DNA of 64,000 nt from CBDCIS01 sp965217565. Its GTDB lineage: Bacteria; Chloroflexota; Dehalococcoidia; Lucifugimonadales; CATOSD01. The stretch is from positions 248,001 to 312,000 of the forward strand of contig CBDCIS010000001.1 of NCBI GenBank assembly GCA_965217565.1. Direction: 5' to 3'. Position 1 is the first letter of the stretch. Each line of letters starts with the position of its first letter. Both the position numbers and the translations under genes were made by a program. The notes beneath the pieces were generated by a model. That model had not been told where the DNA came from. It saw only the letters and a program-made list of their open reading frames with translations, and did no database searches. Shown in pieces: positions 42,272-51,503 of the stretch.

Positions 42272-42370
42272 TCATCTCGTGAGGTCGTCCAGTTGGCTCA
42301 AGTAGTGCCATGCGATGTAGGAAATGGAGGCGATGAACAGGACCAGGGCTATAGCGGTGGCAAGGACCAT
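42272..42370 (-). CDS. Membrane microprotein (32 aa)
   Basis: On the minus strand an ATG behind CAGGAAGGAGACAATTG opens MVLATAIALVLFIASISYIA followed by WHYLSQLDDLTR and a stop. It is one hydrophobic helix with a short polar tail. It lies downstream of the ABC permease genes on the same strand, after a hairpin at 42432. A subunit-like stabiliser of the transporter is a guess; coding status rests on the strong ribosome binding site and clean helix. Confidence 0.6.
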   Translation of the reverse strand: MVLATAIALVLFIASISYIAWHYLSQLDDLTR

Positions 42371-42431
42371 CAATTGTCTCCTTCCTGTTCTCTTTCCCGC
42401 TCGGCAAGTTTCTCCGCTCACAAGTGAAACA

Positions 42432-42462
42432 CCCTCGTTTGAGAGTGTTTCTCAAACGAGGG
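42432..42462. terminator. Perfect 12-bp hairpin between permease gene and microprotein
   Basis: CCCTCGTTTGAG and CTCAAACGAGGG pair perfectly around a 7-nt loop. Only a weak T-run (TGTTT) follows on the minus strand, so it may be a partial terminator or an mRNA-stabilising hairpin. Confidence 0.6.
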
Positions 42463-42505
42463 CGCGTCTCTGATTGCTGCCTGCCTATCCGGTGTGCTGC
42501 AACGC

Positions 42506-43471
42506 CTACCGCTTCTCCGAACCCCTCAGTCGCGGGTCCAATACGTCCCTCAGGGCGTCGCCGAACAGGTTGATGCCGAAGACCGCCGCGCTTATGGCGA
42601 TGCCGGGGAATATCGCCAGGTAGGGATGAGCCTCGAAGTAGCGCATCCCCTCGACCGAGAGCATGCGGCCCCATGACGCTATCTCCGGCGCCACGCCGAT
42701 GCCGAGGAAGGTGAGCGAGGACTCCGTCAGAATCGCCCCGCCAATCTGAGCCGTGGCATAGACGATGAACGGCGCCATGCAGTTGGGCATCAGGTGTCGG
42801 AAAATCCTGCGAAGTGGTCTCGATCCCACAGCTTCCGATGCGTCCATGTACTGCGTTGACATGACCGCCAGCGCGACCGAGCGAATCACCCTGGCAGTGC
42901 CCGGAATCCTGGGGATGGCTATGGCAATCACTATCACGTTCAGGTTGCCCCAGTAGAGCGAGCCGAAGCCGAACGTCCTCAAGAGCTCGCTTCCCTGGAA
43001 CACCGTCACGATTGCCAGGGCCAGGATGAGGCCCGGGAAAATGAACATCACGTCCAGCCAGCGTTGGAGAAGCAGATCCACCCATCCCCTGAAATAGGCG
43101 CTGGCCAGTCCCAGCACCGACCCGATCAGGGCGCCAAGTGCCGTCGCCACCAGGCCGACGTACATCGACAGAATGGCCCCGTTTACGATCCTTGAGTACA
43201 TGTCCCGCCCAAAGTTGTCCGTGCCGAAGAAGTGCTCCATGCTGGGGGCCTGCAGTGCGTTGAACGGCTCCTGCACCAGCGGGTCGTAGCGGTCTATGAC
43301 GGGCGCGAATACGGCAATGCACACGAACAGAACAAGTATCAGCCCGCCGGCCGCTCCCAGCGGCTTCCGCCGGGCGAAATCGATGGCGAACTTCCACAGG
43401 GAGCGCTTACCCCTGGCGGCAAGTTCGCCTAGTGCCAGTTCCCGTTCGGCAAGGTTTTGGGTTGACATCAT
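42506..43471 (-). CDS. ABC transporter permease, DppC/OppC type
   Basis: This 321-aa membrane protein has an N-terminal OppC segment (FARRKPLGAAGGLILVLFVC, then FGTDNFGRDMYSRIVNGAIL) and six membrane segments. The EAA motif MDASEAVGSRPLRRIFRHLM contacts the ATPase subunit. It forms the inner-membrane channel with the DppB-like protein encoded upstream (16-bp gap). No ATPase genes follow, which is unusual for this type of operon. Confidence 0.92.
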   Translation of the reverse strand: MMSTQNLAERELALGELAARGKRSLWKFAIDFARRKPLGAAGGLILVLFVCIAVFAPVIDRYDPLVQEPFNALQAPSMEHFFGTDNFGRDMYSRIVNGAILSMYVGLVATALGALIGSVLGLASAYFRGWVDLLLQRWLDVMFIFPGLILALAIVTVFQGSELLRTFGFGSLYWGNLNVIVIAIAIPRIPGTARVIRSVALAVMSTQYMDASEAVGSRPLRRIFRHLMPNCMAPFIVYATAQIGGAILTESSLTFLGIGVAPEIASWGRMLSVEGMRYFEAHPYLAIFPGIAISAAVFGINLFGDALRDVLDPRLRGSEKR

Positions 43472-43487
43472 GTCACCTCAGGATGCG

Positions 43488-44450
43488 CTACTTGAGCCTG
43501 ATTCTAGGGTCGAAGAACGCGTACGAAAGGTCAACCAGCAGGTTCACCACCAGCACGAATATCGCAAAGACGAATATCAGCCCCTGGACTATGATGTAGT
43601 CTCGACGGAAGAGAGAATCCACCAGCAGTTTGCCAACGCCAGGAATGATGAAGAGCGTCTCCACAATTACGACGCCGGAGAAGAGCACGAGGAGCTCGAT
43701 GCCGATAAGTGTGAGCACAGGCAGGATGGCGTTCTTGAGCGCGTGGCGCCAGATGACCATCTGCTCACGCAGGCCTTTTGCCCTCGCGGTGCGCACGTAA
43801 TCCTCCCGCATTACCTCCAGCATACTGGAGCGCGTCATCCTGGCTCCTATGGCCGAAAGCCTGTAGCCGATGGCAAGCGACGGAAATATGAGCCGCTGGA
43901 AGTTGTGCCAGGGGTCTTTCCATATAGGCTCGTACTCCAACGGAGTAGTCCAGCCGTAGTAACGGAGCAGGTACAAGATGACCAGAATGGCCACAAAGAA
44001 ACTGGGTATGGAGAGGCCGGCGAGCGTAAAGATACGCAGGCCGTAGTCTATCCAGGTATCCTGCTTGACCGCGGATATGATGCCCGCCGGTATCGCGATT
44101 ATCAGCGAGGTGGCCATGGCGAGTATCAGGATACTCAGACTGAGCGGATACCTGAGCTTGAACTCGTCCCACACGGGCCTGTTCGTCCAAAGAGCGTCGC
44201 CAAAGTCGAAGCGGACGGCGTCCCACAGCCAGGTGACGTACTGCATATAGAGCGGCTTGTCGATTCCAAGCTGCTCCCTGAGAGCCTGCAACTGCTCCGG
44301 GTCGGCTGCTATGCCGATCTCGCCGCTGCCCTCCAGCATGAGCGACGCGATGTCTCCCGGCAGAATCCGCATTACCAGGAACACCAGGGTCACGGCGCCG
44401 ATGAGGGTCGGAATGGCGAGGAGCACCCGCCTGATGATGTATTCTTGCAT
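43488..44450 (-). CDS. ABC transporter permease, DppB/OppB type
   Basis: This 320-aa membrane protein starts MQEYIIRRVLLAIPTLIGAV, typical of DppB, with ALREQLGIDKPLYMQYVTWL outside the membrane, EAA motif YVRTARAKGLREQMVIWRHA and the conserved FIIPGVGKLLVDSLFRRDY. It pairs with the downstream DppC. Uptake of peptides, nickel or other small solutes is typical of the family; the solute-binding protein nearby does not settle which. Confidence 0.93.
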   Translation of the reverse strand: MQEYIIRRVLLAIPTLIGAVTLVFLVMRILPGDIASLMLEGSGEIGIAADPEQLQALREQLGIDKPLYMQYVTWLWDAVRFDFGDALWTNRPVWDEFKLRYPLSLSILILAMATSLIIAIPAGIISAVKQDTWIDYGLRIFTLAGLSIPSFFVAILVILYLLRYYGWTTPLEYEPIWKDPWHNFQRLIFPSLAIGYRLSAIGARMTRSSMLEVMREDYVRTARAKGLREQMVIWRHALKNAILPVLTLIGIELLVLFSGVVIVETLFIIPGVGKLLVDSLFRRDYIIVQGLIFVFAIFVLVVNLLVDLSYAFFDPRIRLK

Positions 44451-44471
44451 TTGGACTTACCCCTTTGTCAG

Positions 44472-44726
44472 CTAAAGGGACTGCTCTTTCTTCATGACCG
44501 CGGAGTTGAAAATGGAGGTCCCCGCGCCAATCAGTGCGCCTATAACCGGGAAGAGCCAGTGAGATCGCGCCACGAAACTGACGATGGTCTCATTGTAATC
44601 GACCAGCATAAGCAGGACCAAGCCCAATGCCAACGCAGCGCAGAACCCCATCGCGGCTCCCGCGACGGCGAACAGTATTGCGTTACCCACATTTACCGAT
44701 TTCACGACTGCCCCCCATGTTGGCAT
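44472..44726 (-). CDS. Small two-helix membrane protein (84 aa)
   Basis: The protein MPTWGAVVKSVNVGNAILFA has two hydrophobic segments (VAGAAMGFCAALALGLVLLM and FPVIGALIGAGTSIF). It is encoded between the solute-binding protein and the permease genes of the same strand. No family is recognised. Position suggests a transporter accessory protein. Confidence 0.65.
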   Translation of the reverse strand: MPTWGAVVKSVNVGNAILFAVAGAAMGFCAALALGLVLLMLVDYNETIVSFVARSHWLFPVIGALIGAGTSIFNSAVMKKEQSL

Positions 44727-44851
44727 TCTGGCGAATGTCGGAGCCCGTCTCCACCGGGCGCGGACGCAGATAGCGGGACTCCGGCCCTCGCCGGAATGAC
44801 GACCGGGCGAGTGTCCTCTTTAGTTCGAGCTCGAAGCGCTGATTAAGTCAA

Positions 44852-44905
44852 GCCTCACGGCAACCACAGCAGGTGAGTGCGCGGTTGCCGTGAGGCTCTT
44901 TGTTT
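44852..44905. terminator. 14-bp hairpin between the binding-protein gene and the small membrane protein gene
   Basis: GCCTCACGGCAACC pairs perfectly with GGTTGCCGTGAGGC, followed on the plus strand by TCTTTGTTT. For the minus-strand operon it lies just after the binding-protein stop, so it may reduce transcription into the permease genes, a common way to keep binding protein in excess. Confidence 0.65.
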
Positions 44906-44923
44906 CGAGTTACCTGCCCCGAC

Positions 44924-46759
44924 CTAGCCGTCGTTGCAGTTGCCGGTCTTGCACCAGACCCTTTCCCAGCGGCCAAAGTTATAGACGTTGTCGCCGAAGT
45001 TCATCTCCCAGGCCTGGAGGTTGTTCCAGTGAGACATCGACTGGAACCAGTAGTAGCTCCGTTGCTCTTTAGCGTCCTCCAGCAGCAGGCGGTCTATCTG
45101 ACGCGCCAACTCGATGCGCTTGGCAATGTCGATTTCCCCGGCCTGCTCCGCATACAGCCTGTCGAAATCCGCGCTCTTGTAGCGGCTGGTATTGACCGTC
45201 TCGGGCAGGGTGGAGCGCCATTCGGCCCAGTAGCCGTCGGGGTCGTCGAGCAGCGTGGAACCGGGCGAGGTGAAGATGTTGTACTCGCCGGAGCGGGCCA
45301 CGTCCCCAATGGTCGCGGTGTCCACCAGGCGGATGCTGATGTTGATGCCAGCCTTCTTCAGGTCGGCCTGGTTCGCGATTGCGCCACGGTTGTACAGAGG
45401 GCCGCGGCGCTGGATTAGCTCCAAATCCAGCCCATTCGGGAAGCCCGCCGCAGTCAGCAATTCCTTTGCCTTGGCGCGCCGCATTTCCATGTCCTCGCTG
45501 AATCTCGGGTCCGCAAGCAACTCCGCCTCCGGTATCGCGAAGGGCAGGTGCGGCCCTATGTGGGAACCGAGGCTGCCCCAACCCTCCACCGCCGCCTGCC
45601 GCGTGGCGCGTTGGTCTATCGCGTAGAAGAACGCCTGCCTGACGCGAACGTCGTCAGTGGGAGGGTTCGCGTGGTTGAATATGATGTTGTGCCAGGCGTT
45701 GCGGGGGCCGACCAGGATTGTAATCTTCTCTGAGAGGTCGGGGCGGCTCTCAATGATGTCGGCTTCGCTCTTCTCGAGGTGACGGGCGATTCCGCCCATC
45801 GTCAGCCGTTGACCCCTGAATGCCGCGAACATGGCGGAAAGGTCGGTTACCACCACCGACTGATACCCGTCCAGGTAGGGCAGCGGGTCTCCGTCCTCAC
45901 CGTCCTTCCAGTAGTCTGCCCGCCTCTTGCCCACGAAGTCCACTCCCGGCGTCCAGCTATCGACTTCGTACGGGCCCGTGCCTACCAGGAAGGCCGGCTC
46001 CTTGGTGATGCCGGTGCGGAACTTTTCAACCTCGGCGATGACTTCCTTCTTCATCATCTCGAACCTGGCGCTTGCAATCGCGGTCAGGAACGAACCCTGC
46101 GGAACGTCGAAGTTAACCGTGAACGTATAATCGTCGTTGCACGTCCAGTCTTCCTTCATGGTGGGGAAGATTGCGCTGCGAGTGGATACGTTGGGGTCGT
46201 ACCACCTGTCAAAGGTCGCCTTCACGTCCTCACAACTGAACTCGCTGCCGTCGTTCCAGGTCGCGTCATTGCGCAGGTTGAACACGTACTTGAGGCCGCC
46301 GTCCGAGGCCTCCCAACTCTCTGCCAGGTCGGGAGTGAGCTGCCCTGCCGGGTCGTCTCCGGGGGCATAGATGTCACGCACCAGCAGGCCATTGTAGATG
46401 GGCGCCAGCGGCTGGACCGCGATGTAGCTGCCCTCCCAGTGGAGGTCGAAACTGGCGAAGGTCTCGTGAACCGCGTGGCTCAGGATACCTCCCCGGTCTA
46501 TCTTACCCTCCATCATACCCACGGGCGCCGGAGTGGGTTGCCGGTACGCCGGGGCCGCGGTGGGCTGCGCTATCGCCGCCGGCATGGCCGTGGCCTGTGG
46601 CTGTGCCGCGGGCTGCGCCTGCTGCTGTGGCGCGGGCGCCGCGGTCGGCTGCTGCATACTCGTTGACGGCGACGTTTCATCCGCCGACGAACAGGCTATG
46701 AGCGCAAACGCGAACAAAGCTGCCACCGCAAGCAGGACTATGGGCATCTTTCTCTTCAT
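44924..46759 (-). CDS. ABC transporter solute-binding lipoprotein, peptide/nickel type (SBP_bac_5)
   Basis: This 611-aa protein begins MKRKMPIVLLAVAALFAFAL with lipobox ALIAC, so it is exported and lipid-anchored. A long low-complexity linker rich in Gln, Pro and Ala follows, then the SBP_bac_5 domain (LTPDLAESWEASDGGLKYVF, NLRNDATWNDGSEFSCEDVK, GTGPYEVDSW, VRQAFFYAIDQRATRQ). The start at 46759 was chosen for AGGGAGGAGGTTAACGCCC. It delivers ligand to the permeases downstream. Ligand could be a peptide or an organic acid given the surrounding genes. Confidence 0.92.
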   Translation of the reverse strand: MKRKMPIVLLAVAALFAFALIACSSADETSPSTSMQQPTAAPAPQQQAQPAAQPQATAMPAAIAQPTAAPAYRQPTPAPVGMMEGKIDRGGILSHAVHETFASFDLHWEGSYIAVQPLAPIYNGLLVRDIYAPGDDPAGQLTPDLAESWEASDGGLKYVFNLRNDATWNDGSEFSCEDVKATFDRWYDPNVSTRSAIFPTMKEDWTCNDDYTFTVNFDVPQGSFLTAIASARFEMMKKEVIAEVEKFRTGITKEPAFLVGTGPYEVDSWTPGVDFVGKRRADYWKDGEDGDPLPYLDGYQSVVVTDLSAMFAAFRGQRLTMGGIARHLEKSEADIIESRPDLSEKITILVGPRNAWHNIIFNHANPPTDDVRVRQAFFYAIDQRATRQAAVEGWGSLGSHIGPHLPFAIPEAELLADPRFSEDMEMRRAKAKELLTAAGFPNGLDLELIQRRGPLYNRGAIANQADLKKAGINISIRLVDTATIGDVARSGEYNIFTSPGSTLLDDPDGYWAEWRSTLPETVNTSRYKSADFDRLYAEQAGEIDIAKRIELARQIDRLLLEDAKEQRSYYWFQSMSHWNNLQAWEMNFGDNVYNFGRWERVWCKTGNCNDG

Positions 46760-46939
46760 GGGCGTTAACCTCCTCCCTTTTGATGACAATTGAAGCCTCC
46801 TTTTTTCCCAAATGATGAGCCTTCCAACTCTGCGAAGCGTAGGCAATGTTAAGCGTAGCGTTGGGAAATTGCAATACCAAAACTCGGCGGCGGTCGGGAT
46901 GAAAGGCCGCGATTCCTCCCCTACCCGTACTAGCTGGAC

Positions 46940-48268
46940 TTACTTCAGCCGCACACGCGCGACAACCCGATCACCCAACGCCTCTATCTTCAACTCCGTG
47001 CCAAAGGGCTCGGAAAGCCGCCGCAAGTCCTCCAGGATGATGGCCCCCTCCTCGTTGTCGGCAAGAGCCGGTATTCCCCGCTGCGTAGGAGGAAGGCCGA
47101 ATCCCAGGTCCACTGGATGCAGGTCGATGCCGATGAGTTCTCTTCCCTCGAAGCGGCAGACCGGTATGACAGACCGCCAGAACTGCGGGTCGCCCTCCAT
47201 GCCCTTGTAGCTGCCGTCTTCCCTCATCGCCAGGGACTCGAAGACGTCCGCCGGCGTAGCCGTGGGAGGCAGCTTGTGTTGCTCGTAAATCTCGCTGCCG
47301 TAACGGTGAAGGGTCGCGATGGTGAAGAAGAAGTTGCCTAGAGAGTAGAAGATGGGCTTGCCCTTATAGATTTCCATCCCGCGAAGGGTATGTGGCCCGT
47401 GCCCAACGAACACGTCGGCCCCGGCGTCGATCCACCGCCTTGCCATAGGCACGATGAAGTCGGCGAGGTCCTGGGTGTTAAGGTCGCCGTTCTGCCCCTC
47501 GTGAGCATGAATCGTAACGACCACGAGATCGGACCGCCGCTTGGCCTCGGCGATCCAGTGGGCAATGTCCTCGAGGTCGTCCTCTTTGGGACTCGTGCGG
47601 ACTCCTACGTTTTCGCCCTCGACGAAGTTCATGCTAAGGAAGCGGTAGGCCTCCGGGTTCGAGTCCGGCATCCAATCGCGCATCTTGCGCGTGACCGCGT
47701 CCGTGCCGAGCGTTTCGTCAATGTCCTTGACGGCCGCCAGGCGCTGGGCGTCCAGGGCGTACTCCGTGTCGTAACGCATGGGGCTAATGCCGGGCCTGCC
47801 GCCCATGTCCGGTCGGCTCGCCGCGGCCTGCGCGCTCACCGAGAACGTAGAGGCGCACGCCAGCAGTCCCACGCGGCCGTTCGGCGTGTCGAAATAGGCG
47901 GGACTCCGCGCCTCCCCCAACGTCATGCCCGCGCCTGCGAAGGTGAGGTCACGCTCATTCAAGGCGTCCATGGTATCGACCAACCCCTGGTACGTGAAAT
48001 CGACGGAGTGGTTGTTCGCGGCACAGTAAAGGTTGAAGCCCATCCACTTCAGTTCGTCGAGGATAAAGGGCGGCGATCCAAGATGAAGCCCGCCGTACTC
48101 CGAGAAGGGAATCCAGGGCTCTCGCGGCGTCACTATCTCCAAATTGGTGAACGCGCTGTCCGCTCCCCGAATCAGGCTCACCATGTCGAGAAACGCCTTG
48201 TCGGTCCTGTTGGACACGCGGCGGCTGATAATAGAATCTCCGGTTGCGACAAAGGTGTGAACGCCCAT
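46940..48268 (-). CDS. CapA family protein, paralogue 2
   Basis: This 442-aa CapA-fold protein has ATGDSIISRRVSN, FTNLEIVTPRE, CAANNHSVDFTYQGL, VVTIHAHEGQNGDLNTQDLA, GHGPHTLRGMEIYKGKPIFY and SLGNFFF. It follows AAAAGGAGATACCGC. The metal-site His, Asp and Asn residues are kept. It is similar in order and length to the 16890 gene. No signal peptide is visible, which argues for a cytoplasmic phosphatase-like role over polymer export. Confidence 0.86.
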   Translation of the reverse strand: MGVHTFVATGDSIISRRVSNRTDKAFLDMVSLIRGADSAFTNLEIVTPREPWIPFSEYGGLHLGSPPFILDELKWMGFNLYCAANNHSVDFTYQGLVDTMDALNERDLTFAGAGMTLGEARSPAYFDTPNGRVGLLACASTFSVSAQAAASRPDMGGRPGISPMRYDTEYALDAQRLAAVKDIDETLGTDAVTRKMRDWMPDSNPEAYRFLSMNFVEGENVGVRTSPKEDDLEDIAHWIAEAKRRSDLVVVTIHAHEGQNGDLNTQDLADFIVPMARRWIDAGADVFVGHGPHTLRGMEIYKGKPIFYSLGNFFFTIATLHRYGSEIYEQHKLPPTATPADVFESLAMREDGSYKGMEGDPQFWRSVIPVCRFEGRELIGIDLHPVDLGFGLPPTQRGIPALADNEEGAIILEDLRRLSEPFGTELKIEALGDRVVARVRLK

Positions 48269-48383
48269 TGCGGTATCTCCTTTTGGGGGGGTGATCGCGA
48301 CGGTGGTCCAAGCTGTTTAGACCCTACCATTGGGATTACGGCCCTGTCAATTGCGGGCTTTCGAATCCTATTGCGTGGGCGCG

Positions 48384-49931
48384 CTAACGCCCCTCCGTCA
48401 GGAAATCAGCTACGCGCTCCCCTATCATCATGGTGGGGACGTTGGTATTGGCTCGAGTGCAGTCCGGCATAATGGAGGCGTCAGCTACCCTCAGCCCTTC
48501 GAGGCCGTGAACCCGCCCGAACTGGTCCACCACCGCCATCGGGTCCGTCGCCGGTCCCATCTTGCACGTGCAGGAGATGTGGTGCCCTGTGGAGACGGTG
48601 CGTAGCATCCAGTCTTCCGTCGCCTCGTCGGAGGCGAGCTCGTCGTCGGTGGGATACACCCGCTTATCGATGATGCCCTGGAATCCGGGATGCTCAGCCA
48701 GCTTCAGGCAGAGGTACATTTCCTCCTTCATTCGCTCGATGTCGAAGGGATGGTCCAGCATATGGTAGTCGAGGAAGGGCTGCGTATTGGGGTCGCTGGA
48801 CTGGAGTCGCAGCTCGCCCGACGAGAGGGCCAGGTACAGGTGCGCTATCATCCCTATGCCTACCGGCTCCCTGGACATCATGCCCCTGTCAGTGCGCTCC
48901 GTGGCGTAGGAGACCATGATTATCATCATGTCGTTGCGAAGGTGCGAACCCCCCGCCGTATAGCGCAACGACAGGCCTCCCACACCCGCTCGTTTCAGGG
49001 CGAACTCGGGCTTTGTGCTCCAAGCGATATAGAGTTGAGGGTGGTCGCGGAGGTTCTGCCCCACTCCGGGCAGGTCGTGCTTCACCCGAATACCGAATTG
49101 CGTTAGATGGTTGGCCGGCCCGACTCCTGAAAGCATCAATATGTGCGGGGAGCCGATTGCGCCGGCGCTCAGAATGATCTCGCGGCCCTCCACCCTGAAG
49201 AGCTCGCCCTCGGTCTCGACCTCGACGCCCACTGCCCTCTTGCCATCGAAGAGGATTCGCCGCGCCGCGCAGTTCGCCCTGAGTGTGAGGTTGAGGCGGT
49301 GGCGGGACATACCGAGGTAGCCTATCGCCGTGCTGACACGCACGCCGTCCAAGTCATTGCGAGGCATTGGCCCCACGCCGGTGGAGTCGGGATTGTTGTG
49401 GTCCGGCACATCGGCATAGCCCGCGGCGCGGCACGCGTTGTAGAAGGCGACCTGCTCAGGAGGCCAGTCCTCCCTGGAAAGCCTTTTGGCGTATATGGGG
49501 CCATCCGAACCGTGATAGTCGTCGCTGAAGTCCTGGTCGTTCTCAAGCCTGCGAAAGAAGGGCAGCACCTTCTGATAGCCCCACTCATCGTTTCCCAGAG
49601 ACGCCCACGTATCGTAGTCGTCCGACTCCCCGCGCAGAAATATCTGGGCGTTCACCGCGCTGGAACCTCCAGTTACCCTGCCGCGCGGAACGGCCATCAC
49701 CTCCCCGCGCGCGCTGGCCTTGCCCTCGAACTTCCAGTTGTGGTCGCTGTCTTCAAGCAGTGTGTTTGAGACGGAGGAGTTGTACTTGACTTCCTCCGGC
49801 AGATGCTCGAAGTTGGGGAAGTCCTGCCCCGCCTCCAGCAGCAGCACCGAGTTGGCGGGGTTCTCGGACAGGCGAGTCGCGATTATCGCGCCCGCCGATC
49901 CGGCACCAACTATGATGTAGTCGTAGCGCAT
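48384..49931 (-). CDS. GMC-family oxidoreductase (choline-dehydrogenase-like)
   Basis: This 515-aa FAD enzyme starts MRYDYIIVGAGSAGAIIATR (Rossmann GxGxxG), has PRGRVTGGSSAVNAQIFLRG, the second GMC signature GAIGSPHILMLSGVGP, and the catalytic His-Asn pair in STGHHISCTCKMGP and CTRANTNVPTMMIGERVA. It oxidises an alcohol to an aldehyde or acid. The upstream aminotransferase gene ends 12 bp before it, so both form an operon. Substrate unknown. Confidence 0.92.
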   Translation of the reverse strand: MRYDYIIVGAGSAGAIIATRLSENPANSVLLLEAGQDFPNFEHLPEEVKYNSSVSNTLLEDSDHNWKFEGKASARGEVMAVPRGRVTGGSSAVNAQIFLRGESDDYDTWASLGNDEWGYQKVLPFFRRLENDQDFSDDYHGSDGPIYAKRLSREDWPPEQVAFYNACRAAGYADVPDHNNPDSTGVGPMPRNDLDGVRVSTAIGYLGMSRHRLNLTLRANCAARRILFDGKRAVGVEVETEGELFRVEGREIILSAGAIGSPHILMLSGVGPANHLTQFGIRVKHDLPGVGQNLRDHPQLYIAWSTKPEFALKRAGVGGLSLRYTAGGSHLRNDMMIIMVSYATERTDRGMMSREPVGIGMIAHLYLALSSGELRLQSSDPNTQPFLDYHMLDHPFDIERMKEEMYLCLKLAEHPGFQGIIDKRVYPTDDELASDEATEDWMLRTVSTGHHISCTCKMGPATDPMAVVDQFGRVHGLEGLRVADASIMPDCTRANTNVPTMMIGERVADFLTEGR

Positions 49932-49943
49932 TCGCGTTCTCCG

Positions 49944-51317
49944 CTAGAGGGCGCTCTCCACCTCCGTGATGGCGTCATCGACACGCTTCACCAGGAAGTC
50001 CACCTCGTCTTTGGTGATGCAAAGCGGCGGAGCCATAGAGAGCACGTCGCCCGCGCGGCCCAGAAGGCCCTGGCTGTCCATGGCGGCGCTGAACTTCTTG
50101 CCCAATTCCGCCTCTTTGGGGAACTTCTCGCGAGTGTCCCTGTCCTTGACGATTTCCACCGCGGCCAGCAGCCCTTTTCCGCCCCGAACGTCGCCAACGA
50201 TGGGATGCTCATACAGAGTTTGCAACTGCTCGTACAGGTAATCGCCCATGCGAGCGGAGTTCTCCACCATGCCCTCGCCTTCCATTATCTCGAGGTTGGC
50301 AAGGCCTGCCGCGCACGACGCCGGATTACCGCCAAAGGTTATCAGGTGGCGGAACGCGGATTCCTCATCTCCCATAAAGGCGTCTGAGACCTTCTTGCTC
50401 GCTACCGCCGCGCCGATGGGAAGGTAGCCGCTCGTCAGCGCCTTGGCGACCGTGAAGATGTCTGGCTGGATTCCCCAGTGCTCGGTTGCGAACATTTTGC
50501 CGGTGCGGCCGAATCCGGTGATGACCTCGTCACATATCATGATGACGCCCGTCTTGTCGCAGATCTCGCGAATCGTGGGCCAATACTCAGGGTGAGGGTC
50601 GTATATGCCCGCCGCCGCCGAGATGGGTTCACCGATGAACGCCGCCACTGTCGAAGCGCCCTCATGCTCGATGGCGCGCTCTACGTCGCGGGCGCACTCC
50701 AGGTTGCAGCCGCCCCTGTCGCTGCAATAGACGCAACGGTACGGCGCGGGCTGCGCGACGTGGATGTTGCCGGGCACCAACGGGCCGAAGTTGACCGGCG
50801 CGCTGATGCCGCCGCCGCCGAGACTCGTGCACGCCAGCGTGGCCCCGTGATATGAACCCTTGCGGCTGAGAACCTTCCAGCGAGACGGCTCGCCGTTGTT
50901 CTTATGATAGTTCTTCGCCATCTTCAGCGCGGTCTCCACCGCCTCGGAGCCGCCGCTGACGAAGTAAACCCTCGAATCCTTGTCAGGGGCGAGGCTGGCC
51001 ACCTTGCCGGACAGCCTGACCGTCGCGGGGCTTACAGTGCCGCCTGGGGAGTAGCTAATGTCCTTCATCTGCTCGAACACAGCCTGGGCGACTTCCTCGC
51101 GGCCGTGACCGATATTCACCAGCCACATGCTCGATAGTGTGTCGAACCAGCGCTTGCCCTCGGCGTCATCAACCCAAACCCCGCTGGAAGCGTTCACCAG
51201 CTTTACCCCGGTCTCATCCGACATGTCTCCGGCCTGACGCGCGTGCGGCCAGAAGTGCGCGCTTGCCAGCTGCTTCAGGTCCTCGATGACCTCGCCGCTA
51301 AGTCTGTTTGTTGTCAT
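49944..51317 (-). CDS. Class III (omega) aminotransferase
   Basis: This 457-aa PLP enzyme starts MTTNRLSGEVIEDLKQLASA behind GAGGAGGTGTCAAAT. Landmarks are VYFVSGGSEAVETALKMAKN, a Cys cluster CVYCSDRGGCNLEC, the Asp that binds the PLP ring in MICDEVITGFGRTGKMF and the Lys in TVAKALTSGYLPIG. Family members use beta-alanine, taurine, 4-aminobutyrate or similar amines. It is cotranscribed with the GMC oxidoreductase; together they could convert an amino alcohol, although that is only suggested by position. Confidence 0.92.
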   Translation of the reverse strand: MTTNRLSGEVIEDLKQLASAHFWPHARQAGDMSDETGVKLVNASSGVWVDDAEGKRWFDTLSSMWLVNIGHGREEVAQAVFEQMKDISYSPGGTVSPATVRLSGKVASLAPDKDSRVYFVSGGSEAVETALKMAKNYHKNNGEPSRWKVLSRKGSYHGATLACTSLGGGGISAPVNFGPLVPGNIHVAQPAPYRCVYCSDRGGCNLECARDVERAIEHEGASTVAAFIGEPISAAAGIYDPHPEYWPTIREICDKTGVIMICDEVITGFGRTGKMFATEHWGIQPDIFTVAKALTSGYLPIGAAVASKKVSDAFMGDEESAFRHLITFGGNPASCAAGLANLEIMEGEGMVENSARMGDYLYEQLQTLYEHPIVGDVRGGKGLLAAVEIVKDRDTREKFPKEAELGKKFSAAMDSQGLLGRAGDVLSMAPPLCITKDEVDFLVKRVDDAITEVESAL

Positions 51318-51503
51318 ATTTGACACCTCCTCAACGAATGGTAACACTTAACTCGGCGAATGGTAACATCTAAGTTGCCGCGCGCCAATAGGTTGCGCGT
51401 CTGGATTCTTGAATTTGCCCCATTTCGCAGCAGTTCGGGCGCATCTCGGCAAGCCCGCCCGCCAATAACTCTTCTTTGACGGCGCTGCTGGGAGCTGTTT
51501 GGA

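Noticed and set aside
43296..44846. 516-codon open frame on the plus strand
   Set aside because: It lies opposite the DppB/DppC permease genes, which have full family signatures; its own product is low-complexity and polar.
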